Below are positions 33,868-42,988 of a DNA stretch of 64,000 nt, one piece after another. The notes below the pieces were generated by a model, which was not told where the DNA came from, did not search any database, and saw nothing but the letters and a program-made list of their open reading frames with translations. The translations under genes and the position numbers were made by a program. How positions within the stretch are numbered: position 1 is the stretch's first letter; each line of letters starts with the position of its first letter. Source of the stretch: Ignavibacteriota bacterium (lineage in GTDB: Bacteria; Bacteroidota; Ignavibacteria; UBA10030; UBA6906); assembly GCA_016707525.1 (NCBI GenBank), contig JADJHP010000014.1, positions 1 to 64,000 on the forward strand, written 5' to 3'.

Positions 33868-33933
33868 TGTAGATGTTACGTGCAATTTCTACAAGTTTGA
33901 CATTCAATCATTTTCTTCGCAAGTTGGTACACT
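33868..33933 (+). promoter_or_regulatory. regulatory region of the exopolysaccharide locus
   Basis: TGTAGA (33868-33873) and TCTACA (33888-33893) form an inverted repeat with 14-base spacing. TTGACA follows at 33897-33902, and an extended -10 candidate (TG-G-TACACT) ends at 33933. The TTGACA spacing to this -10 is too long, so the exact promoter is unclear. Nothing else was recognised in 33660-33867. Confidence 0.3.
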
Positions 33934-33972
33934 CTACAGTCGATCAATGTCATTGGTGAAGGCAAGAGGTGA

Positions 33973-36309
33973 ATGATGAAGACACATCAAACACGCAAGA
34001 CGTCCTCAGCGGTCACGCAAGAACGGTCTTTCCAGGAGTATCTGGCTGTCATGCTTCGTGGAAAGTGGATCATTCTGACCACATTCATCGTCGTTCTCGT
34101 GGCCACCATCCTGTTCACGAAGTTGTCCGACCCCATCTACCAATCGACCTGCAGTGTCTTGCTGAACACCTCGGAACTCAAGGGATCGCTCTTTGCGGAG
34201 TCGGTCAGGTCCGATGGTCTCAAGAATACCGTCCAAAACGAACTTGCTATCCTGAACTCCCGCGCACTCGCGGATTCCGTCGGCGCACGGTTGCGGAAGC
34301 AGCGGTACCTCTTCCCGGGGAAAGAAGACCTGATCCCGATGGTGGTCCCCATGAAGGATATGGCCGACTCCACCGGTCTGGCTCCGTTGGATCTGGTGGC
34401 GGGCCGGGTATCGGGTTCCATTGATTTTGATCCGGTTCGGGAATCGGATATCATCAGCATCACGGCGAAGAGCAAGAGTCCGCGCGAAGCGCAGTTGATC
34501 GCCAATACATTCGCCGAGGCGTACCGGGACAGGAATATCTACCAAAGCCGTGCGAAGTCGCGGTCCTTCCGTGAGTTTCTGGAGAGCCAGGCGCGCGACA
34601 AGCGCCGTGCCCTCGAAGACACCGAGAGCTCCCTCCAGGGGTACATGGAGAATCAGGGCATCGTCTCGCTCGATGATGAATCGAAACGCATGATCGAGCA
34701 GCTGGCGAGCCTTGAAGCCCAACGGGATGCGACCGACATCTCCCTGAAAGAGATGCAGAACACGCTCAGTTCCTACCAGCAGCAGCTGCCGCAGCAGGAG
34801 ACGAACGTCGCCCGTATCGTTGGCGAAGCAAGCGACACCTATATCCGCCAGATGCAGGACCAATTGGCCAAACTGGAGGTCTCGCGCGACATGACCGTGG
34901 TCCAGAACCCGACCGCTGCCGGGCGCGAGATCCTCGATTCGCGCGTCAAGGAGATCGACGCCCAGATCATGGCGCTCCGTCTGAAGCTGCAGCGCCGTAC
35001 GGACGACTATCTGCGGACGCTGACGCCGGAGGGTGGTGCGGGAGACGCTGCCGGGTACCTCAAGACCGTGAAGCAGAAGATCGTCGAGGCCGGCATCAAT
35101 GTGCAGTCGCTGCAGGCAAAGAAGAGCGCGCTGAATGAGGCGATCCGGGAGTACGAGTTGAAGTTCGACAAGATCCCCGCGAAGAGCGTGCAGTTGGCCC
35201 GCCTCCAGCGCGCACGCCTCAGCAATGAGAAGCTCTATCTGATGGTGGAAGAGAAGTACAACGAAGCCAACATCACCGAACAGTCGAACACCGGGTACAT
35301 CGAGATCATCGAACCCGCGCCGATGCCGTCGTCACCGTCGAGTCCGAAGACGCTCATCAATCTGATGATCGGTATGTTCATGGGCCTGTCGCTCGGCATC
35401 GTGCTTGCCTTCGTCAAGGAATACTTCGACGTCCGTGTCCAGACCCCGGAGGACCTGAAGCGCCGCGGGTTCACGCCGCTCACCCCCATCATGAACATGG
35501 ATCCGGAGATCGAGAAGCTGGGCCGTGGCGACGGGCTGACCGCGAAGGACAAGGCGGTGGATGCGCACCTGATCACGCTCTCGTTCCCGTTCTCTTCGAT
35601 CGCGGAATCGTACCGCCAGATGCGTACCAACCTGCAATTCGCGCGCGTCGGTCAGCCGATCCGTACCCTCATGGTCACGAGTCCGGCACCCGGTGAAGGG
35701 AAATCCACGACCGCCTGCAACCTCGCGATCGCATTCGCGCAGACAGGCAAGAGCGTGCTGCTCGTGGATGCCGACCTGCGCCGCCCGACCCTGGATGCAA
35801 AGTTCTCTCTGAAGAAGGAACCGGGCCTTTCGGAGTATCTCTCCGGCAAGCAGCCGTTGAAGGCTGTGGTCCAATCGACACGCGTCGAGAATCTGTCCGT
35901 GATCTGCAGCGGTGAGATCCCGCCCAATCCCGCGGAAGCGCTTGGTTCCGATACCATGCGCAAGCTGATCGCAGAAGTGGTGGAAAAGTACGAGGTGGTC
36001 CTGTTTGACTCCTCTCCGATCCTGGCGGTGACCGATCCGGCCGTGATCTCGACCATGGTGGATGGCTCGCTCATCGTTGTCTCGTCAGGGAAGACCCGTG
36101 CCCAGGATCTCGACCAGGCATCCGAATTGCTCGAAGGCGTCGGGGGCAAGGTGATCGGCGTGGTGATGAACAACTTCGACCCGCATCATGCCTACGGCCT
36201 GTCGCGTCGCACGAGCCGTGGCCGGTATTCCTACGGTCAGACATACTACAGCAAGAGTAAGGGGGATGTGTCCGCAGGCGAGGAGAAGGACGAGCGGCAT
36301 TCAGGCTGA
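33973..36309 (+). CDS. wzc: Wzc-type polysaccharide co-polymerase and tyrosine autokinase
   Basis: A 778-residue protein; ATG 33973 follows AAGAGGTGA. N-terminal Wzz domain with a first transmembrane helix (about residues 34-52), a long periplasmic coiled-coil region, and a second helix near residues 455-475 (LINLMIGMFMGLSLGIVLAF). The C-terminal BY-kinase has Walker A TSPAPGEGKSTT (Lys577), Walker A' VLLVDADLRRP and Walker B VVLFDSSPIL. It ends in a tyrosine cluster (YGLSRR ... YSYGQTYY) that would be autophosphorylated. It controls chain length and export of the exopolysaccharide made by the following genes. Confidence 0.9.
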   Translation: MMKTHQTRKTSSAVTQERSFQEYLAVMLRGKWIILTTFIVVLVATILFTKLSDPIYQSTCSVLLNTSELKGSLFAESVRSDGLKNTVQNELAILNSRALADSVGARLRKQRYLFPGKEDLIPMVVPMKDMADSTGLAPLDLVAGRVSGSIDFDPVRESDIISITAKSKSPREAQLIANTFAEAYRDRNIYQSRAKSRSFREFLESQARDKRRALEDTESSLQGYMENQGIVSLDDESKRMIEQLASLEAQRDATDISLKEMQNTLSSYQQQLPQQETNVARIVGEASDTYIRQMQDQLAKLEVSRDMTVVQNPTAAGREILDSRVKEIDAQIMALRLKLQRRTDDYLRTLTPEGGAGDAAGYLKTVKQKIVEAGINVQSLQAKKSALNEAIREYELKFDKIPAKSVQLARLQRARLSNEKLYLMVEEKYNEANITEQSNTGYIEIIEPAPMPSSPSSPKTLINLMIGMFMGLSLGIVLAFVKEYFDVRVQTPEDLKRRGFTPLTPIMNMDPEIEKLGRGDGLTAKDKAVDAHLITLSFPFSSIAESYRQMRTNLQFARVGQPIRTLMVTSPAPGEGKSTTACNLAIAFAQTGKSVLLVDADLRRPTLDAKFSLKKEPGLSEYLSGKQPLKAVVQSTRVENLSVICSGEIPPNPAEALGSDTMRKLIAEVVEKYEVVLFDSSPILAVTDPAVISTMVDGSLIVVSSGKTRAQDLDQASELLEGVGGKVIGVVMNNFDPHHAYGLSRRTSRGRYSYGQTYYSKSKGDVSAGEEKDERHSG

Positions 36310-36341
36310 ATCGACGTAAGAACTGAGGGAAGGAAAGAGTT

Positions 36342-36848
36342 ATGTCGTTGCGCAGGGTGCTTATGATGCTGGCATGTACAGCCGTCCTGGCGGGGTCCGC
36401 ATCCGCCCAGATAGAAACGAGCCTTGGTGTTTCCAAGAGCGGCGCGTCGTCGGCCGCATACTATTTTCTTTCCAAACCGGGCGAGATCACGATGTCCATC
36501 AACCTGTGGGGATATGTCCGCAACCCCGGCAGGTATGAGGTACCCATTTCCACGGATCTGGTCCAGCTCCTGTCATATGCCGGCGGTCCGCTTGCTGAGG
36601 CCGATCTCGCATCGGTGAAGATCTCGCGGGTTGTGCGGCGGGATGACGGTATTCGTACCGTGGAATTCAATGTGAACTTGCGTCATTTGGACAAGTTGGA
36701 CGACAAAGCGCGGGGCCTCGAGCCCGGCGATACGATCTTTGTCGACTCTCCGAGTTTTGTGTGGAGAGATGTCTTCAGTATCCTGACCACGGTCGCGATC
36801 ATCCTCGCGTCCATTGCAAACGCCGTGATCGCCACACGAGGGCTGTGA
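36342..36848 (+). CDS. SLBB-domain polysaccharide export protein, small form
   Basis: A 168-residue protein 32 bases after wzc. Signal peptide to about residue 22, one SLBB domain (NLWGYVRNPGRYEVP, VQLLSYAGGP, LEPGDTIFVDSP) and a C-terminal transmembrane helix (IILASIANAVIATRGL). Normal Wza-type exporters carry a polysaccharide export (PES) domain before SLBB; that domain is absent here. It therefore may be an inner-membrane partner or a minimal exporter rather than the outer-membrane channel. Confidence 0.75.
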   Translation: MSLRRVLMMLACTAVLAGSASAQIETSLGVSKSGASSAAYYFLSKPGEITMSINLWGYVRNPGRYEVPISTDLVQLLSYAGGPLAEADLASVKISRVVRRDDGIRTVEFNVNLRHLDKLDDKARGLEPGDTIFVDSPSFVWRDVFSILTTVAIILASIANAVIATRGL

Positions 36849-36852
36849 TCCC

Positions 36853-36888
36853 GCAGACCGGGGCGAGGTACCGTTGTCCCCGGTCTGC
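36853..36888. terminator. perfect 11-bp hairpin after the SLBB gene
   Basis: GCAGACCGGGG (36853-36863) pairs exactly with CCCCGGTCTGC (36878-36888) around a 14-base loop, 5 bases after the stop codon. There is no T-tract. It probably separates the wzc unit from the polymerase unit. Confidence 0.5.
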
Positions 36889-37022
36889 CCGCCAACGCCC
36901 CGGGACCTCATTGTCAGGTCCATCTCCCTTCCTCCCACCGGGCCCTTCGGAGGTTCGCACGATCAAGGGAGTCGGATGTGGCGGGGGGCATGTGTCCGGG
37001 CACAACAGATCTCGAGCGGGTG

Positions 37023-37065
37023 TGTGACGCAGGATACAGCTTTCGGGGTGGAGGTCCGTTATACT
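37023..37065 (+). promoter_or_regulatory. CRP-like operator and promoter of the polymerase unit
   Basis: TGTGACGCAGGATACA (37023-37038) keeps a perfect left half of the CRP consensus and three of five bases on the right. TATACT begins at 37060, exactly 29.5 bp from the operator centre, as at 58491-58533. The predicted start near 37072 leaves a leader of about 58 bases. Confidence 0.45.
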
Positions 37066-37129
37066 GTACGGAATCCACCCGTTTCTCCGGGACGGCCGAC
37101 GGCCGCCGGCGATACACGACAGGACAGGC

Positions 37130-38410
37130 ATGAAAACAAAATTGTACTTGTTCCTGGTCATCCAGTTCTATAACTCGGTCGCCGGGGCGCTCGCAACGAT
37201 GATCATCCCGAGCTCCGACCGGGTGATCCGCCTTGTGACGTTCAGTGCCGATGGCCTGATGTTGTTGCTGGCGCTCTCAGCCTTCTGGACGCGCCGGAGT
37301 TTTTATGGGGTCAAGTTCATGGCGCTCTTCCTGCTTGCCTCCACGCTCACGTTCATCTATACGATCGAACGCTTCGGCTTCCCGGAGCATCTCAATGGCC
37401 TCCGCGAGACCCTCTTCTTCTTCTCTTCCCTGGTTGTCGTGTACGATCTGTACGAGTCCCATATCCGTCCGGACCTGGTCCGCATCTTCACGCGGTACCT
37501 GATCGTTTTCGCGATCCTGCAGACGCCCTTCGCGGTCTTTCAATTCCTCAAGTACGGGGCGGGCGACGCGGTGGGAGGGCTGTACGGCACGGGGGGAGGG
37601 AGCGGGTATATGTCGCAGCTCCTGTTCCTGATCTGCTTCTTTCTGGTCGTACGGTTCTCATCCCTGGAAGACGGGTCCAACTTCATCATCAGTCGGACCA
37701 TCCTGTTCGTCCCGATCCTCATTCCGTGCGCTCTGAACGAAACGAAGATCTCCTTCATACTGCTTGCGGCGATGTTGTTGCTCCTGGTGACCTCCCCGCG
37801 GCAGATGTACCGGGCGATCCCTCTGCTCATCCTCGGGGCCGGGTTGATGTTCCTGTTGAACTACTATTACAGTCAGACCGTTGAGGATACCAGCAATATT
37901 TTCGATGAAGGGTATATCGAGAAGTATCTGCTGACGAACCCGACGGGGACCGGCGGCGACCTTCCCCGTTTTCAGCGCATCCTCATCATGTTCCGCCTGA
38001 TGGGAGGGGATATCGGGTCCATCCTCCTCGGCATGGGGTATGGTGTCCTGGGAGGGGGGAACATCATGGGCACGTCACGCCTGGGACGTTCGCTCTTCTA
38101 TCTGGTCAACGGGTCCCGCATCTTGCTGTTTCGTACCTGGATCCAGGGCGGTCTGCTTGCGGTCATCTTTGTCGCCGGAGCGATGTTCGGCTACCTCCGC
38201 GCAAAGGTGGAGAATGTATTCACCGTCCGCCAGTTCTCGTTCTTTGTGTTCTTCAGCCTCATCGTGATCTGGGCATACGATGAAGCGATCTTTGATCGCG
38301 TCTTCGCGCCTATCACTGCGTATTTCATGATGTGGATCAGGGCGGGCGGCATGAGTGGCGAAGAGTATCCGGGGGAGGAATCTGAGCGAGAGGTTGCTGT
38401 CCATGCGTGA
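37130..38410 (+). CDS. O-antigen polymerase/ligase-like membrane protein (Wzy)
   Basis: A 426-residue polytopic membrane protein with about eleven hydrophobic segments and a large loop around residues 250-310 (DTSNIFDEGYIEKYLLTNPTG...). Layout, size and location in an exopolysaccharide locus fit a Wzy polymerase, which joins repeat units in the periplasm; sequence conservation in this family is low. First gene of the unit that runs to 51921. The next gene starts inside its last codons (8-bp overlap). Confidence 0.65.
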   Translation: MKTKLYLFLVIQFYNSVAGALATMIIPSSDRVIRLVTFSADGLMLLLALSAFWTRRSFYGVKFMALFLLASTLTFIYTIERFGFPEHLNGLRETLFFFSSLVVVYDLYESHIRPDLVRIFTRYLIVFAILQTPFAVFQFLKYGAGDAVGGLYGTGGGSGYMSQLLFLICFFLVVRFSSLEDGSNFIISRTILFVPILIPCALNETKISFILLAAMLLLLVTSPRQMYRAIPLLILGAGLMFLLNYYYSQTVEDTSNIFDEGYIEKYLLTNPTGTGGDLPRFQRILIMFRLMGGDIGSILLGMGYGVLGGGNIMGTSRLGRSLFYLVNGSRILLFRTWIQGGLLAVIFVAGAMFGYLRAKVENVFTVRQFSFFVFFSLIVIWAYDEAIFDRVFAPITAYFMMWIRAGGMSGEEYPGEESEREVAVHA

Positions 38411-39494
38411 GCGACCATCTCTCATGATCATCAGTCAGGATCAATTCGGGTATCTGACCGACACGTTCAAGTACTGCAGGTACCTGCAGTCTGATTTTCA
38501 GATCACCTACGTGGGCTGGGATTACGGTCTGCCCGGGATCCCCTCGGAAGGTGTCGCGTGCGTCCACTTCTCGCGGGACGGCGGCAAGGTGAAGCGGTAT
38601 GTGTCGTTCCTCCGCGAATCGCTGGCGATCATCCGCCGGCAACCGGCGGACGCAGTGATCTTTGTCGAGTATTTCCCTTTGTGCGCGTTGCTTGCGCTGT
38701 TCGGCGGCCACAGGGGACGCATGGTGATGGATATCCGTACGGGGTACGTACGGAGCGGCGGGATCGTCCGCGCGGTGTTCAACGGGCTGCTGACGCTCGA
38801 AGCTCTGTGCTTCAAGCATGTGACCGTCATCTCGGACAGTCTCCGGCGGTTTCTCAGCCTCCCCGAGCGCAGTGCACATATCGTTCCGCTCGGTGCCGAT
38901 GCCGTCCAGGTGGCGGACAAGGAGTTCTCCCGCCTGCGGCTGTTCTATGTCGGCTCGCTGGAGAACCGCAATATCGACAAGACCGTGCGCGGGCTGGAAC
39001 TGTTCATGTCGCGCCATCCGGATGCGCCGATCGAGGGCTATGATATCGTCGGCTTCGGCCCGGCGGACGAGGAAGAGAGGCTCCGGACCGCCATGCGTGA
39101 GGCGGTGCACGTGCGGGACATCGTGTTTCACGGCCGGATCCCGAGCACCCAGTTGGGCCCGTTCCTGTCATCCTGCAATGTCGGGGTGGCGTTCATCCCG
39201 GGGGACAAGCACTACCAGGTGCAGCCGGCGACCAAGATCTTTGAATACCTCCTGGCCGGGATGGTGGTCATAGCTACACAGACGTACGAAAATACACGGG
39301 TGATCGACGATTCCAACGGGGTTTTGACCGATGATACGGCAGAAGGGTTCTCGGCCGGCCTCGAAAAACTGATGGAAAAGCGGATGTCGTTCAAGAGTCC
39401 GGCCATCAAGGACGGGATCGGAGAATACGCCTGGCAGAGGATTGTGGCAGAGAACTTGCTACCGTATTTGACCGGATTACTACGACAATCATGA
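38403..39494 (+). CDS. GT4-like glycosyltransferase
   Basis: A 363-residue GT-B fold enzyme; ATG 38403 follows GAGAGG and overlaps the polymerase gene. N-terminal acceptor half (LMIISQDQFGYLTDTF), a middle HIVPLGAD strand, then LRLFYVGSLENRNIDKTV and the donor-binding QPATKIFEYLLAGMVVIAT. Transfers a sugar from a nucleotide donor to the growing repeat unit on the cytoplasmic face. Donor and linkage cannot be read. Confidence 0.8.
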   Translation: MRERPSLMIISQDQFGYLTDTFKYCRYLQSDFQITYVGWDYGLPGIPSEGVACVHFSRDGGKVKRYVSFLRESLAIIRRQPADAVIFVEYFPLCALLALFGGHRGRMVMDIRTGYVRSGGIVRAVFNGLLTLEALCFKHVTVISDSLRRFLSLPERSAHIVPLGADAVQVADKEFSRLRLFYVGSLENRNIDKTVRGLELFMSRHPDAPIEGYDIVGFGPADEEERLRTAMREAVHVRDIVFHGRIPSTQLGPFLSSCNVGVAFIPGDKHYQVQPATKIFEYLLAGMVVIATQTYENTRVIDDSNGVLTDDTAEGFSAGLEKLMEKRMSFKSPAIKDGIGEYAWQRIVAENLLPYLTGLLRQS

Positions 39495-39504
39495 AGGAAC
39501 CTGT

Positions 39505-40626
39505 ATGAGAATCCCCCCAGCACGCATCTATTTCTCGGAAGAGGACCGTGCCACGATCACGAAAGCGATCGATGAGGTGCTGTCCACCGGTCAGCTGACC
39601 CTCGGCAAATACGGGAAGCAACTCGAGGATGAGTTCGCTGCTTTCATCGGTGCGAAGCATGCCGTGGTGGTGAACAGCGGGACGAGTTCGATCCAGATCC
39701 CCATGCACATCTACGATGTGCGCGGCAAGGAGGTCCTGGTCCCGACGAACACCTTCTTCGCGACGGCGCTCGGCGTCCTGCACGCCGGCGGCATTCCGCG
39801 ATTCGTGGATTGCGACCCCGAGACGTTCTCGGTCGACATGGACAGCCTGCGCTCGCAGATCACCGGCAAGACCGCGGGGATCGTGGTGGTGCACATCGGC
39901 GGCATCGTGACACCGCACATGGCGGAGATCCAGGAGCTCTGCACGAAGCACGGTCTGTTCCTGTTCGAAGATGCCGCGCACGCGCACGGCAGCTCGTACA
40001 AGGGGAAGAAGGCCGGCCTGTTCGGGGAGGCCTCGTCCTTCTCGTTCTATCCCACGAAGATCATCACCAGCGGCGAGGGTGGGATCATCGTCACGAATTC
40101 GGACAAGTTCAATGAGGAATCCCGCCTCTACCGCGACCAGGGGAAGGCGACGTTCACGGCGAACATCCACAACAAACTCGGGTACAACTGGCGGATGAGC
40201 GAGCCCCATGCGATCATCGGGCTCCAGCACTTCCGTCATCTCCCGGCATTCATCGAGGAGCGTAACCGGCTGGCGCGCGTGTACGACCGCGGTCTGGCAT
40301 CGGTGCCGGGCGTGAAGCCCCTGACGCTTGCCGAGGGCACCGTGTCGAACTACTACAAGTACATCGCTATGCTCGATGAGAAGATCGACCGTGCGAAGCT
40401 CAAGAAGGTCCTGCGCGAGAAGTATGACGTCGGGCTGAGCGGTGAAGTGTATGAATTGCCGGTCCATCTGCAGCCGTACTTCGAAGGGAAATACAAGCGG
40501 GGCGACCTCCCGAAGGCGGAATATCTGTGTGCGCATCACATCTGCATGCCGCTGTATGCGAACATGACGGATGCCGACGCGGAATATACGGTCGCGAGTC
40601 TGCGCGACGCACTGGCACTGGTCTGA
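39505..40626 (+). CDS. DegT/DnrJ/EryC1-family sugar aminotransferase
   Basis: A 373-residue PLP aminotransferase: VLSTGQLTLGKY, VVNSGTSSIQI, VLVPTNTFFATA, LFEDAAHAHGS and the PLP-lysine loop SFYPTKIITSGEGG (Lys185). These enzymes add an amino group to a keto-sugar nucleotide. The sugar is unknown. Followed 25 bases later by an epimerase/dehydratase that could supply its keto-sugar. Confidence 0.85.
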   Translation: MRIPPARIYFSEEDRATITKAIDEVLSTGQLTLGKYGKQLEDEFAAFIGAKHAVVVNSGTSSIQIPMHIYDVRGKEVLVPTNTFFATALGVLHAGGIPRFVDCDPETFSVDMDSLRSQITGKTAGIVVVHIGGIVTPHMAEIQELCTKHGLFLFEDAAHAHGSSYKGKKAGLFGEASSFSFYPTKIITSGEGGIIVTNSDKFNEESRLYRDQGKATFTANIHNKLGYNWRMSEPHAIIGLQHFRHLPAFIEERNRLARVYDRGLASVPGVKPLTLAEGTVSNYYKYIAMLDEKIDRAKLKKVLREKYDVGLSGEVYELPVHLQPYFEGKYKRGDLPKAEYLCAHHICMPLYANMTDADAEYTVASLRDALALV

Positions 40627-40651
40627 TCGTCTGAATCAAGAAAGGAGTACC

Positions 40652-41572
40652 ATGAAGGTCATCATCACGGGAGGTTCGGGGTTCATCGGGTCCCATGTCG
40701 TGGACGAGGTCCTGGCCGCCGGACATGAGGTCGTCATCTATGATACCGAGGCGCCGCGGTTCGGACAGAAGTGCGGCTATGTGCGTGGCGACATCCGTGA
40801 CATCGATCGTTTGTCCGCGACGGCGAAGGGGGCGGAGATCATCTACAACCTGGCGGCCGAAGCCAATGTGAACAGGTTCTTCGAGAGCCCCATCTACTCG
40901 AACGAGGTCACATCCCACGGCACCCTGTGCGTGCTTGAATCGGCCCGCCGTGCCGGGAACGTCCGCGTCATCCTGGCGTCCACGGAATGGATCTACGGCT
41001 CGGTGGCCGCCTCCGGGAACGAACAGATCACCGAAGAGACCCCGTACTCGGGGAGCCCGGACCATCTGTACACGTCATCGAAGATCGCCGCCGAACTCTT
41101 CTGCAAGAACTATCTCCGCCTCTACAGTGTGCCGTTCACGATCATGCGCTTCGGCATTCCGTTCGGCGAGCGCGCGCGTCCGGAGACCGTGACGCCGATC
41201 TTCATCCGGCGCCTGATGCACAACGAACCGATCACCATTCACGGCGATGGCAGCCAGTCGCGCCAGTTCATCTATGTGAAGGACCTTGCGCGCGGGAATG
41301 CCGCGTGCCTGCAGAGCGCCGCTGCGAACCAGATCTTCAACCTGAACGGGAAGCAGCAGATCACCGTGCTGGAGATCGTCCGCACACTGGAAAGCATCCT
41401 GGGAAAGACGGCCAATATCACCTTTGTGGAAGACCGTGCAGGCAATTTCAAAGGCCGCTTCATCTCTTCCGAGAAGGCACGCACCACGCTCGGCTGGGAA
41501 GCCCGCCTCGGCTATCGTGAGGCGATGGAGCATTACGTGCAGTGGTATCTGACGAATATCGCCAAAGGATAA
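40652..41572 (+). CDS. NAD-dependent sugar epimerase/dehydratase
   Basis: A 306-residue extended SDR; ATG 40652 follows AAAGGAG. Rossmann motif GGSGFIGSHVVDEV, then NLAAEANV, and substrate-loop elements FGIPFGERARPETV and GDGSQSRQFIYVKDLA. The active-site TyrxxxLys is present as LYTSSK. Acts on a nucleotide sugar, most likely as a 4-epimerase or 4,6-dehydratase. Three bases separate it from the next SDR. Confidence 0.8.
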   Translation: MKVIITGGSGFIGSHVVDEVLAAGHEVVIYDTEAPRFGQKCGYVRGDIRDIDRLSATAKGAEIIYNLAAEANVNRFFESPIYSNEVTSHGTLCVLESARRAGNVRVILASTEWIYGSVAASGNEQITEETPYSGSPDHLYTSSKIAAELFCKNYLRLYSVPFTIMRFGIPFGERARPETVTPIFIRRLMHNEPITIHGDGSQSRQFIYVKDLARGNAACLQSAAANQIFNLNGKQQITVLEIVRTLESILGKTANITFVEDRAGNFKGRFISSEKARTTLGWEARLGYREAMEHYVQWYLTNIAKG

Positions 41573-41575
41573 CGT

Positions 41576-42949
41576 ATGAAATTCCCGATCCCCCTCATCG
41601 AGCGTCACACGTCCATCAAAGAGACGATCCAGCGGATCGAACGTACCCCGTTCAATACCGGATTCATCATGAGTGAACAGGGCGTGTACCTCGGCGGGGT
41701 GTTCACCACCGACCTGCGCCGGCTCCTGATCAGCGGCGTGAGCGCCGAAGCCGAGGTGGGTGCCTATCCGATGAAGTACACCTACCGCGTCGAAGAACGG
41801 TCGCAACAGGACCGGAAGCAGCTCGACGCGCTCCTGGCCGACCTCCAACTCCATGGCGTGATGTACGTGCCCGTGGTGTCGTCCGTCGGCGAGATCCAGG
41901 ACATCCTGTCGGTCGATGACATCGCGGCCACGAAGTCCGGCGCCAGCAAGCTCCTCACCGATCCCGAAAAACGCGTGCTCGTCGTCGGCGGTGCGGGGTA
42001 TCTGGGGAGCATGCTGACCCGCAAACTGCTGGCGCGCGGGTACCGGGTGCGGGTGCTGGATAGCTTTATCTACGGCCGGAAGTCGGTCGAAGACCTTGCC
42101 GGGAATGAACGGTGCGAGATCCTCGAGGGCGACCTGCGCAACATCCATACGTGCGTCAATGCGCTCGAAGGGGTGAATGCCGTGATCCTGCTTGCGGCGA
42201 TCGTCGGCGATCCTGCCTCCAAGGTGCGCCCGACCGAAACGATCGAGACCAATGTGCTCGCGGCGCAGGCACTGGCGACCGCCGCAAAGCTCCAGCACAT
42301 CAGCCGGTTCGTCTATGCGTCCACCTGCAGCGTGTACGGTGTGGGCGCGGACCTGCTGGATGAGGATGCTGCCCTGAATCCGGTGTCGCTGTATGCCCGG
42401 ACGAAGATCGCGTCCGAAGAGATCATCCTCAAGATGGGCGACAGCTACTTCGCTCCGACGATCCTCCGCATGGGGACGCTGTACGGCTACTCCCATCGCA
42501 TGCGGTTCGACCTTGTGGTGAATACGATGTCCATGAAGTCCTTCACGGACAAGAAGATTCTCGTGTTCGGTGGGAAGCAGTGGCGTCCACTGCTGCACGT
42601 GGAGGATGCTGCGGAAGTGTACATGCGCTGCATCGAAGCCGATCTGAAGAACGTCGGGAATCAGATCTTCAACGTCGGGTCGGATGAGCAGAACTACCAG
42701 ATCGAGGAGATCGCAGACCGCGTCTCCACGACCCTGGGCGGGATCCCGATCCACCGCGACGACAGTTCCCTGGACGCGCGCGACTATCGCGTGTCGTTCA
42801 CGAAGGTCCGCGAGACCCTGGGGTTCCGTCCCCAGGCATCGGTGGAAGGGGCTGCGAGCACCATCTTCGGACGCCTGGAGGATGGGACCATCAAGAATCC
42901 GGCCCAGCGCATCTATTACAATCACTATTTTGATGCTGCCGAGGATTGA
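41576..42949 (+). CDS. CBS-domain/SDR epimerase fusion
   Basis: A 457-residue protein. Residues 1-125 look like a CBS pair (IERHTSIKETIQRIERTPFN, GVYLGGVFTTDLRRLL, GVMYVPVVSSVGEIQDILSV). Residues 130-457 are an extended SDR: VLVVGGAGYLGSML, ASTCSVYG, active-site YARTK and RPLLHVEDAAEVY. CBS pairs commonly bind adenosine nucleotides, so the sugar-nucleotide step may respond to energy state (inference). The same N-terminal pattern occurs in front of the nucleotidyltransferases of other sugar loci. Confidence 0.75.
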   Translation: MKFPIPLIERHTSIKETIQRIERTPFNTGFIMSEQGVYLGGVFTTDLRRLLISGVSAEAEVGAYPMKYTYRVEERSQQDRKQLDALLADLQLHGVMYVPVVSSVGEIQDILSVDDIAATKSGASKLLTDPEKRVLVVGGAGYLGSMLTRKLLARGYRVRVLDSFIYGRKSVEDLAGNERCEILEGDLRNIHTCVNALEGVNAVILLAAIVGDPASKVRPTETIETNVLAAQALATAAKLQHISRFVYASTCSVYGVGADLLDEDAALNPVSLYARTKIASEEIILKMGDSYFAPTILRMGTLYGYSHRMRFDLVVNTMSMKSFTDKKILVFGGKQWRPLLHVEDAAEVYMRCIEADLKNVGNQIFNVGSDEQNYQIEEIADRVSTTLGGIPIHRDDSSLDARDYRVSFTKVRETLGFRPQASVEGAASTIFGRLEDGTIKNPAQRIYYNHYFDAAED

Positions 42950-42988
42950 ACGTGCACGGGGGTGCCGTTGTCCGGGGGAGGTACAAGC

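Noticed and set aside
33873..33888. CRP-like site before wzc
   Set aside because: The sequence at the dyad centre does not resemble TGTGA-N6-TCACA, and no -10 lies at 28-30 bp. It was kept only as a separate inverted repeat.
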